From Gnetum montanum (Eukaryota > Streptophyta > Gnetopsida > Gnetales > Gnetaceae), in contig MNCI01004792.1 in NCBI GenBank assembly GCA_015680685.1, forward strand, positions 274,558 through 338,557: DNA of 64,000 nt, in the 5' to 3' direction. The first letter of the stretch is position 1; each line of letters opens with the position of its first letter. The translations under genes and the position numbers were made by a program. Below, piece after piece: positions 34,757-44,405 of this stretch. The notes below the pieces were generated by a model that saw only the letters and a list, made by a program, of their open reading frames with translations, was not told where the DNA came from and made no database searches.

Positions 34757-34777
34757 CTTTTGGTGCTAGAAGGAGGG
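34757..34777 (+). other. Element C primer-binding site
   Basis: TTTTGGTGCTAGAAGGAGGG starts four bases after the LTR end and matches B's site (TTTTGGCACTAGAAGGAGG). Confidence 0.75.
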
Positions 34778-34878
34778 CTAAAAATTTAGCCTCTAGGTTC
34801 ATAAGCCTTATAATTTTTGCACATCAACAATTCTTTGTTACTATAAAGGCTTAAGAAATTAGATACTATTTTCAGTTC

Positions 34879-36267
34879 ATGACCAAGAAGATTGATAGTT
34901 TGGAGAATTTAAAAGTTTCAAAAGATATTCTAGATTCTAAGACTGATTCTTCATCAGAAGAAGAAGAAAAGAAAGTTTCTGAATTGGGAACAAGTAGTGG
35001 AGTGAAAAGTAGAAGATCAAGAATATCCCCCATTATATATGGTTTATCAATTCATAAGAGAAGATCTAGAAAGTCTAAGAGTTCAATTATCCAAGGGAAT
35101 AGGATGGAAAATCCTTGGCAAGGAGTTACACTATTAGGATTTCAAAATTACAATGATATTCCTAAGGTAGTTTACAAATATTTTCCTGAGCCTTTCATTC
35201 TTGAAAAAGCTTATTTAGCTGAAGAATATATTCACATGTTTGAGTTAGCTTTAGCTCATGCAAATATTCAACATGGAGATCAAGCTTGTAGGTTGTTTGT
35301 ATCAAATCTAAAGGATATGGCTCAAATTTGGTATTCGAACTTACCAAGAAATAGTATTACAAGTTGGTATGACATGAAGAATCTTTTCTTAGCCCAATTG
35401 GTAATCACTTAGATCAACAACAACTATACTATGGGCTGATACAAGCTAAGAAAGGAGTTAAAGAGTCAATTAGAGATTTTAACATCAAGTTTCAATGAAT
35501 TTGTGGACTCTTTCAAAGACAATATAGACCATCAGAATAAATGCTTAAAGAAACTTATCTTAAGGCTATCAACCCTAACATTTCAATTTGGTTAAGAAGA
35601 ACTCCAAAATTAACTACGCTAAATAACTACTTTAGTGAAGCTATACAGTTAGAAAACCAGTTGAACTTGAATCCTGAAGAAAATATTGCAATTCAAAAAA
35701 GAGAAGAAAGAGTTATGATTCCTATGCAATATTTTTCTCAATTTAAAGCTTTACCAAGTCCATAACATGTTAAGATAGAGCAAGAACATGAAAGAGTAGG
35801 ATCTAAAAAAGGACAATTAATGAGATATATGTCCAACAAAATAGTGAAGCTTGAAAAAGCCTTGAAAAGAGTTAATATCAAGGAAGAAAGGAAAAATAGA
35901 AAGCATAAACATCAAGACACTAAGTTAGTAGAAGATGAGGATGAAAGTGACCTTATTATGTCCAACTTTCTTGATATTGAATCTGATAATGAGTTATCAA
36001 GTGTTCATTATGCAAGTAAATCTTCTAGCAATGGATCTAGCGATACTTATTTTCTATGAAGTTCTAAAGAAGATATGTCTTTAGATGAGGAATGAAATAG
36101 CAACAAAGAAAATGGATATAGTCTTCGATACTACTTATAGATCCCCAAATTTTATTACTAATCCATCTACTAAGAGAAAAGATTTTGAGCCAAATGGAAG
36201 AGATAAGAATAAAGGTAAAGACAATCAAGTAGAGCAAAGCTCTTCAAATCAGTCTTTTAATAAATAG
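34879..36267 (+). pseudogene. Element C gag
   Basis: Starts ATG at 34879, about 100 bases after the primer site. An acidic/basic N-terminal region (SSSEEEEKK, then RRSRKSKSS) leads into the core: GDQACRLFVSNLKDMAQIWYSNLPRNSITSWYDMKNLF near 35277-35390, the usual gag capsid signature. A TAG at 35410 and a frame change break it. The remainder (35541-35765, 35820-36059, 36085-36267) reads LKAINPNISIWLRR and KAKANI-like text with a Lys-rich, acidic tail. I see no CCHC zinc knuckle. Confidence 0.78.
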
Positions 36268-37005
36268 ATAAAGAAACCAAGCTTTATTGGTGATGGAGAG
36301 TATGATTTGATTGAAGACCTTAAACATGTAAAGGCCAATATTAGCTTTTATTAGTTTCTTCAAATAGGAGATTAGCAAAGAAAGACTTTAGAGTTTATTA
36401 AAGGTAAAAGGAGAGTTAGAGAATCAGAGTTAATTTATGTGTTCAATAATGATAAGAAATTAAAGACCTCGTATGATAAGGAAGCTCCTCCTTTCCTTTT
36501 GACAATGAAATTAAAGGATAAATACTTACACAATTGTTTGATTGATTCTAGAGCTATGTCTACTATAATGCCATTATCTATATGTAAAAAACTCAGTTTG
36601 ATTCCTGAAAAATCAAATAAAAAGATTGTTCAAGTGGATAAAAGTAGAGTAAATATTTTGGGTCAATTACCAAATGTCCTATTAGAAATTACTTCTGAAC
36701 CCCACGTTAGAAGTAGAGTAACTATTCAAGTGGCAAATATACCAGATTTGCATAGCCTCTTATTGAGTAGAAGTTGGAGCAAGAATTTCTCAGGTTACAT
36801 ATCAACAGATTATTCTCACATGTGGTTACCTTGGAAAGGAGAACCAAATCAAATATACATCTATAGAAAACCTTTGATGATTGATAACTTTACTTCAAAT
36901 GAAATAAGTAAAATGGCTGAAAACGGAGGTGTTGAAAACAAAATTTGTACACTCCAAGAAAATTATGGTTCTGAAAAAGAACAGCCAAAGAATGAGGATA
37001 AATGA
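36268..37005 (+). pseudogene. Element C protease
   Basis: YDLIEDLKHVKANISFY and QRKTLEFIKGK (36300-36410) precede an open frame 36439-37005 (188 codons). LHNCLIDSRAMSTIMPLSICKKL near 36526-36597 is the retropepsin active-site loop with DSR where D-S/T-G is expected. NIPDLHSLLLSRSWSKNFSGYISTDYSHMWLPW near 36740-36830 matches the LLGRPWL and following region. The ORF runs up to the archaeal RNase H. One base change in the active-site Gly codon could explain DSR. Likely inactive. Confidence 0.78.
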
Positions 37006-37430
37006 GAGTTATACTTTGATGGTTCATGTAATTCAAAAGATGCAGGAGTCGGTATAGTTATATTCAAGAATGATTCACCTAAGATTCTCAAAGCAATTCA
37101 TCTATCTTTCCCTTGTACTAGCAACAAAGCTGAGTATGAAGCTTTATGTATTGGTATAAGAATAGCTCTAGAAAAAAAGATTAGAGTAATCACTATAAAA
37201 GGAGATTCAAGATTAGTTTGTGAATAAGTAAAGGGTAACTATGTAGTAAAGAGCTCATTCTTAAGACCTTATAAGCAACTTGCTTGTAAGATGTTAGATC
37301 AGTTCCAACATTGCGAAATAGAGCATATAAACAGAGTAGAGAATCTTATAGAAGACAATTTGGCAAAGGTAGCTTCAACATTTGATATGAAAATATTAGA
37401 AAGTTATAAAGATGTTATGATTGAAGAAGA
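37006..37430 (+). pseudogene. Element C archaeal-type RNase H placed before RT
   Basis: In frame with the protease, just past a stop at 37003, it reads YFDGSCNSKDAGVGIVIF (37015-37068), TSNKAEYEALCIGIRIALEKKI (about 37120-37185), then ITIKGDSRLVCE with a TAA where Gln fits, and later IEDNLAKVAS (37350-37380). DGS-GAGVGIV, NKAEYEAL, GDS-LV and the late D-LA are the four catalytic segments of archaeal-type RNase H (RVT_3), and all four acidic residues are still readable. Placement between protease and RT differs from A, where this domain follows the gypsy RNase H. One stop inside. Confidence 0.85.
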
Positions 37431-38697
37431 AAATTAGCCATCAGTACCAGATAATATAAGACATTTACAAGTATTTGAAGATGATGATCAAGTACTAAGA
37501 TTTATGAAAAACAAGCAAGAATTTGAGGGTCAAGTGATACCTGAAACGTCATCAAATTCCAAAGCTAATTTCATTCCAAAAAGGATGATTGATTTAGAAC
37601 ATGAATTCAAGAAAAATTTACTTACTAGAAAGGATATACAAAGACCAGATAGTCAAGCTTTCTAGGTAGTGAATTTTTGATTAGACAGGATGCCAAAGAT
37701 GTTGAATGTTACAAAGGAAAGAGATTTAAATTTCAAGAAAAAATTGTTAACATGTCTAAGAAATAATTTGGAAAATTTTGCTTGGTCTTATGATGATCTT
37801 AAAGCTTTTAGACAAGATGTGATGACGCATAAAATTCCTTTAATAGAAGGTTGCAAAATAGTCAAGCAAAAAGAAAGGAAATTTAATCCATCGTTTGAAT
37901 GAGCTATGGAAGTCGAAATCAAGAAGTTGTTATAAGCATGAATCATATATCCAGTATGATATTCAACATGGCTTGCTAACCTTATTCCAATGAGAAAGAA
38001 AAATGGTGATATAAGGCTTTGTGTAGATTTTAGAAATCTGAATGATGCCTCAAAAAAGGATAAGTATCCACTTCCAAAAATTGATGAGATGCTGATTAAA
38101 GTCTCAGGTTGTCAAGTATATTCTTTCTTAGATGGTTTCTCAGGTTATAATCAAATCATGGTAGATAAGAATGATAGATACAAAACATCATTTATCACCA
38201 AATGGGGAACTTTCGCTTATCAAAAAATGCCATTTGGATTGTCAAATGCTAGAGCTACCTTCCAAAGAGCAATGGATTTAGCATTTAAGGATTTATTAGG
38301 CAAATTCATGGTGGTTTATTTGGATGATATTATAATATTCTCAAAGAAAAAAGAAGATCATATTAATCATCTCCAGCAAGTTTTCGACAGATGTCATGAG
38401 TTTGGTATTTCACTAAACCCTAAGAAGTGTATCTTCAGGGTTAAATTCGGAAGCCTATTAGGCCATGTGATATGTCAAGAAGGAATTTCCATAGAAAATT
38501 CCAAAATCCAAGTAGTACAGAATATTGAGCATCCCACAAGTAAGAAATCTCTTAGATCTTTCTTTGGGAAGATAAACTTTGTGAAAAAGTTCATCCTTGG
38601 GTTTATTGAAATTACCAAACCTTTGATGCATATGCTAAAAAAAGGATGTCCAAGTAGAGAAAAAACAAGAGTCAGAGAGAGCTTTATCATAAATTGA
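37431..38697 (+). pseudogene. Element C reverse transcriptase
   Basis: A linker with VPDNIRHLQVFEDDDQVLRF precedes LENFAWSYDDLKAF (37771-37812). After stops near 37902, 37935 and 37959, a 235-codon open frame (37990-38697) holds IPMRKKNGDIRLCVDFRNLN, KYPLPKIDEML, YSFLDGFSGYNQI, WGTFAYQKMPFGLSNA and the polymerase box MVVYLDDIIIF with YLDD intact near 38311-38345. LNPKKCIFRVKFGSLLGH follows. The frame slips after a run of seven A at 38638-38644, and the thumb and connection resume in another frame. This is the best-preserved RT in the window. Confidence 0.92.
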
Positions 38698-39070
38698 AAA
38701 TGCTATACAAGAGGCTCCATATTTGGTGAAGCCTAGGCTTAAAGAAGATTTTTGGTTATATTCTTTTGCTTCGAATGATTCTATTGCTGCTTTTTTGACA
38801 CAAAAGGATAGTGAAGGTCAAGATGAACCAATTAGATTTTTTGGGTATCAGTTGAAAGGTTTAGAGTTAAATTATTTAGACTTAGAGAAATAAGATTTCA
38901 CAATCATCAAAGCACTTTAGCATTTTAAATATTATTTGGAAAGTTCATTAGTTCACATTATGCTAATTCAACCGACAGTCAAGTGATTCCTAGCCCAAAA
39001 TGAGATTGGATTAAAAAGAGGAAAATGGCTTATAAAGGTACAAAGTTTCAGATCTTCATTGGAAATATGA
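38640..39070 (+). pseudogene. Element C gypsy-type RNase H / connection
   Basis: After the frame slip the text ALS-IENAIQEAPYLVKPRL leads to FWLYSFASNDSIAAFLTQKD and IRFFGYQLKGLELNYLDLEK, then FTIIKAL-HFKYYLESS and GLKRGKWLIKVQSF (near 39010-39050). This matches the Ty3/gypsy RNase H-like region, with the DAS motif changed to FAS, so it may be a connection domain that lost catalysis. TAA/TAG stops at 38891 and 38921 fit Gln codons. Confidence 0.75.
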
Positions 39071-39073
39071 AAA

Positions 39074-40399
39074 ATGATCAAGGGAATGGGACTAGCCAAG
39101 TTAATGTCCAAAGAAAGTGAGGTATGCACACTTGACATCTGTGAAGAGAATTGGTATGATGAAATTCTAAAATTTCTTAATACAAGGAAAATCCCAAATA
39201 ATTTAAATACAAGTCAAAAGAGAGCTTTCTTCAAAATAGCACAAAGATTCGTTGTTAAATATGGTATATTATACAGAAATTATTTTCAGGGAGTTTTATT
39301 GGAATGTGTTCATAATGATCAAATTAGTTTCATTTTGAAACAATTTCATGAACATTTGAATTTATTTTATGAATCCCGTAAATTGACTATGCAACATATA
39401 CTTCGATATGGATATTACTAGCCTTCCATGTATCAAGACATTGGTTCAAAGATTCAAAAATGCTATAAATATCAAATTCATGGGCCCAAGATTAAAAGGG
39501 CTAGAGCCCCTTTAAAGCCAGTTGTTGCAGATAGACCATTTCAACAATGGGGTTTGGATTTTATTGGTACAATTACTCCTTCAAGAGCTAGATAGAAGTT
39601 TATTCTCACAGCTACTGATTATTTCACTAAATGGTTTGAAGAAGAGGCTCTAAGAGGAAGTTCAGCATCAGATGTGATTAAGTTTTTAGAAGACCACATT
39701 CTAAGTAGATTTGGTCTACCCAAAATGTTAGTGTCAAACAATGGACCCACCTTCAAATCTGAAGAGTTTATCAGATGGGAATCTGAAAAATCCATTTTCT
39801 TATTTTCCTCATCAAATTATTATCCTCAAGAAAATGGCCTAGCAAAATCCACCAATAAAAAGCTTATTGCTTATATCAAGAAATCGATGGATGGAAACCC
39901 AGGAAATTGGATCGATTATCTACAATCCACATTATGGTTAGATTGAATTAGATTCAAGAAAGCTATTGGGACATCACCATATAACTTAGTTTATGGTTTG
40001 CTAGCAAGAATTACAAATAAGATTGTAAGCTCTGCTTTTGAATTCGTACAAAGATATAGTGAAAGGACTGATGAAGATAGAAGTTTCATGACTTTACTTA
40101 TTAAAAGAGAAGCTCAGGTAGACAAAGCAAGGGATAATTTGTTATAGAATACCTCTCAAGTTAAGAGATGGTTTGATAGGAAAGCTCTGAAAAGAACTTT
40201 CAAGATAGGGGACCTTGTCCTGTTATGGAATATTAAGAAACCAAATAAGTTTACCCTGACATGGATTGGTCTCTTTCAAATTACAAAGCAATTGTCAGAG
40301 GATACTTACAAATTATCAACTTTGGATGGCATGGAATTGCAATTTCCATATAATGTTTTGCATATTAAACATTATTTAGGACAATTGCATATAGCTTAA
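39074..40399 (+). pseudogene. Element C integrase
   Basis: GLAKLMSKESEVC opens the region. The zinc-binding part shows FHEHLN and CYKYQIHGP near 39343-39487 with one Cys lost. The core reads RPFQQWGLDFIGTI (about 39530-39572), LTATDYFTKWFEEEAL, and the second Asp position appears as SNNGPTFKSEEF near 39735-39770 (D-to-N). YYPQENGLAKSTNK follows with the Glu position changed to Ala-Lys. The C-terminal part reads VKRWFDRKALKRTFKIGDLVLLW and ends YNVLHIKHYLGQLHIA at a stop at 40399. Few stops. Confidence 0.88.
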
Positions 40400-40681
40400 A
40401 GATGTCCTTGCACAAAATAATATATGTATATACTATTAGGTAAATATTACTAGGTATATAGTATCAATTAATATGTTTAATTATGCTTTATTTAAATTAG
40501 AAAATTGTTTTCCTTCAAGTGAGGCAAGTGGAAGCATACAAGTAAAACAAGTGGAATTCTACAATTGTGACAAGTGGAGAAGGTGACTCATCCACTACTT
40601 GGTGAGGATTGTGACAAATGGTTAGAATGCCTAAAAAGAATGAAGCTTGGTTAAAGACTCTTGGGGGAAAGTTTAAATTTC

Positions 40682-40700
40682 TAGCACCTATAAAAATAGG
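40682..40700 (+). promoter_or_regulatory. Internal TATA box before the element C extra ORF
   Basis: CACCTATAAAAATAGGG lies 85-95 bases upstream of the ATG at 40781, followed by a CT/A-rich leader with AAGAGAGAG. It looks like an independent promoter, separate from the LTR promoter. Confidence 0.5.
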
Positions 40701-40780
40701 GTTAGGTCGCCTAATATTTCATCATCTTTCAATTCAAGTTGAGTAGGGAAAGTAAGAGAGAGTTAATTTGAAAGAGGGAG

Positions 40781-41101
40781 ATGGAGTTTGGTAGAGTAAT
40801 GAGAAGGCCTTTTATTCCATATGTCATGGGATGTTTCCTTGAACATGTGTTGAAGGCCTACCTAAAAGCTAGATCATGTGGAGCTCCGAAAGAGTGTCCT
40901 TTTATGGCTTGGTTGTCCGATGAATTTTCTTTTCTCACTAGAGGCTTGGAGATAGAGTCCAATGTTTGGGGGAAATATCAAGATTACACCAAAGGAGAAC
41001 GAAAAAGAGAAGAGCAACCAACCAATGAAGATTCATCATGGGGATGGGAAGAAGCCTTTGTCTCCCAAGAGGAAAATGAAGAACCCAATGGAGAAGAATA
41101 G
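40781..41101 (+). CDS. Extra 3' ORF of element C, unknown function
   Basis: A 106-codon open frame between integrase and the polypurine tract, on the sense strand. It starts MEFGRVMRRPFIPYVMGCF, holds a possible short hydrophobic segment (IPYVMGCFLEHVL), two Cys-containing stretches (ARSCGAPKECPFMAWLSDEF) and an acidic tail rich in Glu. The tail continues past the stop at 41101 as KENEKSAEEKAP, so the original protein was longer. I do not recognise it. Open start, preceding TATA box and position 3' of integrase are what is expected of an accessory gene. An envelope-like role has no support: no clear signal peptide or long membrane helix. Confidence 0.5.
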   Translation: MEFGRVMRRPFIPYVMGCFLEHVLKAYLKARSCGAPKECPFMAWLSDEFSFLTRGLEIESNVWGKYQDYTKGERKREEQPTNEDSSWGWEEAFVSQEENEEPNGEE

Positions 41102-41492
41102 AAGAGCTCATCTAAAAAAGAGAATGAGAAAAGTGCTGAAGAGAAAGCTCCAGTAGATCAAGGTTAGAGCTCCACCAAGCCAGAGAACAACAGAATAGCC
41201 TTCATCACATCAGAAATTTCCTATGAAACAGTTAGAGAGATGAGGATTCCTACTAGGGTAACCCTCACAATTTAGTTTCCATCCTAAGAATAGTTCATGA
41301 ATGACTTGATAATGTACAATTTGTTATTTTTCTTACGAATGAAGTTTTTGTCCCATCATACCTTATGTTAAATGGGAATTTTCCTCCAAAAAATATTTCT
41401 TTCTGACTATAAAAATTTAATGGAATTTTCAATATGTTTCAGTTTTAAAATGAGGCTGCATAAGTTTCTTTAAGCTTTTAAGGGGGCAGAAA
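41102..41492 (+). other. Element C 3' UTR and polypurine tract
   Basis: Remnant of the extra ORF to about 41165, then AT-rich non-coding text. AAGGGGGCAGAAA (41480-41492) directly precedes the LTR. Confidence 0.8.
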
Positions 41493-44386
41493 TGTTGGCA
41501 CATTTGGCCATTTCATGGAACAGTAAGGAATTATATTATTTACTTGAAAAGCTTTAGTGAAGAATGTGCTTAAAATATGAGTAATGCTAAAAAAATCACT
41601 GGAAAGGTCTCAAATTAAAAATCCATGTTAGTCCCTAGTAGTTCATGAGCACTGTTGTTAAGCTCAGGTTTATATTTGGCCCTAATCTAACGTCTAGAAC
41701 TCCAATTCTCGACGGCCATTCCTGCCTTGCAAAAATCTAGAAAATAAAAATAAAAATCAGTAGTGCCTCCATCGTCTTGAAGATTATGCAGCAATGAGAG
41801 TGAGAGGAGGAGGAGGCAACAGTTGGTCCATCGATTCCTAACACTGTACGCTTGCTAAACACGGTAGTGGCAGTGGAGCAAACACACATACAGGCAGAGA
41901 TGATAACCAATGGAGGTGCATTTGTAAGTGAAGGTGAAGGGGATGTAAATAATGTAGATGATTAGCAGGTTTTACTAGAGATATTCGTTACTGCCGATTT
42001 AATTTCTAATATTGTCAGATTCATGGACGACCCTAAATATGTCATTTGTCTCACTATTGTTTCTCGATATTTATTTGCCATCATGCTTGAAAAGGACCTC
42101 CAACAAATCGAAATTGCATTTCTGAAGCCATTTATGCTTTCAGTCTATTACCAATCATGGGATTCCAAAAAAATCATGTTTTTACTAGAGCAGTAGGAGT
42201 GCAAAACTGCCAGCTGCGCGGTCCTTACCACACTGCAGACGGGCACCGGAAAAATCGCCATTGCCATGGGCATGGCCAAGTTCCTAAGTGACAAACCCAC
42301 TTTTCCATGGACGCGGTAGCAAGAGACAAGAAAAATTGAAACCCTCATCCACATGCTGAAATAGAATCGTGTTTCGTTGAAACCCCAGTGTCATTATCAG
42401 ATTTTCTTAATAATATCAGGGCATCTTCATCAAATTAAAGTACCCTCTTCTCCAGTACTACCGCTGCATCGGTGAGCTCTTGTTCTACGCAGTAGTCCGT
42501 GTCGGTAGCTAAGGAGTGATTACATCATCAAACCCTATTGGCTTGTGTGCTGTTTTATGAATTTCATCGGCAACGTGTGGGAATACATTTTCGTTGCTGC
42601 GTTAACTACTTCTAGAGAAAACTTCGTAATGGTGAACCTGCAATCTGAAATTTCCCAAAACAGCAGTAGTGCCTGACACCGATACATTCGTTATTGCCAT
42701 AACAATGCACTGAATGCAGCAACAGAGACATGAAGGTACACTAAGACAGGTGTACAACTAAATCAGTAGAGCAGGAGATATTTTAACTGATGCTGGAGTT
42801 GCAATTTTATCCATCGCTGAAGACTTACCATTAATTTAACTATTCCAAGTGAATGAAGTTCTCATAATATTGAGGTCTTGAATTTATTTTTCAAATATTA
42901 TTATATAAGTTATTACCCATAAAATATTTGTAATATTTGCAAATATGAATGTTAGCATCAATTCCTCCTAACTTTATGTATAACTTCCTAACTACATAAC
43001 TTCCCAACTAAATTGGTGAGAAATATCTCCTAACTAGTTGGGTAAGTTGTAACTTCATTACTTGGGAGAGAAGTTAGCTAAGATATTTTAAAGTATGTAA
43101 ATACCTTTGAACCCTATAAAAAGGCTTCAGGGGTAAGAAGAAAAAGGAACACAAGGAGGGGACAATACAACACACTTTGGAAGACTTTGGGAAGACACTT
43201 GGGCTCTCACTTGGAGACACACTTTGAGTCTTAGGAGAAGAGCATTGTAAAGAAGAAATTGTGAAAGATTGCTTGTAAGATGACTTGCTAAAGAAAAGAT
43301 TTCAGCCTATTTTTCATAGTCTTGTGAGTTATGCTTATTTTTTTCATTTTGTTGAAATTGTTTAGCTAGAGGTTTAGATAGTATCATCCTTGGCAAGTAA
43401 TTTTGGGATTTTTAGATTACTCTTATTATTCTTGTTGCATAATTGAAAATTTCTATTAAAATTTTGTCATATAAGTGCTTGTGTTTGAAAGCCTTAAGAG
43501 CATTTTAGTAGTGAATTTGATTATTGTGCAACGTATAAGAACCACTATTGAGATTGTTGTAAGAGAGCTTCTGCTTGTAGTTATGCCGTTGAATGATTCA
43601 ATAGTCAAGAGGGTTCAGAAAATATTTGGTATTTTGATGGAACCAGAATAGCTTCTTTTTATCTTTAAAGTGAATCTTCGTGGTATTTCAATCAGAAATT
43701 GTCAAGTTTTTTGAAGGTTCTGTTGAATGCAATTGTTGACATCCATTATCTAGCCAAATTGGAGTCTCATATGTGGTAGTTTACGTAGCAATTTTTGGTA
43801 GCATAGTAGGATTGTCTTGAAGAAATTGCTTATTTAAGCCTTGGAAGTTTGAACAATTCGTAGATATTGAATTTGGGATAGCTTTACTGTGAAGTGTTTA
43901 CTCGTATTATTTTACCTTGTTTAAATATTTGAGGTCTTAACATAAATCTGCCTTTTTTTATAGTCTATTTCCATTGAATCTTTCTCTATTTCTAGTTTTC
44001 ATGTGGAACTATCTCTTTCTCTGGGGAAAATTAGAAGTAGATTTGCAAAGTTGTGCTCAAATGTTTTTACAAAATTTTATTTGTTACAAGTAGGTATTAT
44101 AAGGACTGCGTAGACTAGGCAATTGAACAAAATAGGAACTCTCAACAACTCATAGTACTTGGCAAAGCTGGCTGAATCTCTTTAAGATAAGTCATTTGTA
44201 GTTTATAGACAATGCAATCATTTTATTTTTACAACCTCACACTACAACAGCACACACACACATACTCACATTAACTACTGAGTCTATTTGGAGGTATTTG
44301 GGCCTTGGTGTTGCCAAAGACCAGCAAGCACTTAAATCCTGTTCGAGGACACTCGTTGGCAGGCTCGTCCTAAACGGTCGCCAACA
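41493..44386 (+). repeat. Element C 3' LTR (2,894 bp)
   Basis: Starts TGTTGGCACATTTGG and ends CGGTCGCCAACA, followed by the TSD GGTAC. TATA box CCCTATAAAAAGG at 43112-43124. The F-box copy is at 41852-42110. Confidence 0.94.
41852..42110 (+). pseudogene. F-box fragment in element C 3' LTR
   Basis: Same fragment as at 32171-32425, here with a stop after VNNVDD (TAG where CAG stands on the left). FVTADLISNIVRFMDDPKYVI is kept. Beyond LEKDLQ the frame stays open through QQIEIAFLKPFMLSVYYQSWDSKK before a stop, so the captured piece extended past the F-box; on the left LTR a stop follows LEKDLQ directly. Confidence 0.55.
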
Positions 44387-44405
44387 GGTACCTTGCTGCT
44401 CATTA

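Larger units (their letters stand above)
31812..44386 (+). mobile_element. Element C: Ty3/gypsy with dual RNase H, F-box-bearing LTRs and extra 3' ORF
   Basis: Two LTRs of about 2.9 kb (31812-34753 and 41493-44386) start TGTTGGCAC (TATTGGCAC on the left) and end GCCAACA. The TSD GGTAC is perfect (31807-31811, 44387-44391). Primer site, gag, protease, archaeal-type RNase H, RT, gypsy RNase H, integrase, an extra ORF with its own TATA box and a polypurine tract lie in order. Roughly 18 differences between LTRs in the first 235 bases suggest it is younger than B. All ORFs are broken, but RT is nearly open. Confidence 0.93.
13886..44405 (+). mobile_element. Element D: Athila-like Ty3/gypsy, split by A, B and C
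   Basis: D's own sequence is 13886-15175 (gag), 24665-31811 (protease to 3' LTR) and 44392-44405 (last 14 bases of the 3' LTR). Collinearity with element E, read on the minus strand at 52210-44406, proves the pieces belong together: the B insertion falls exactly where E reads continuously near 50310, and the C insertion falls where E's LTR continues near 52968. D's 5' LTR and start lie left of the window beyond A. D sits in E's 3' UTR, because 44406 onward continues E. Confidence 0.88.

Noticed and set aside
40781-41101. Envelope-like identity for C's extra ORF
   Set aside because: No signal peptide, no long membrane helix and no cleavage-site pattern can be read.
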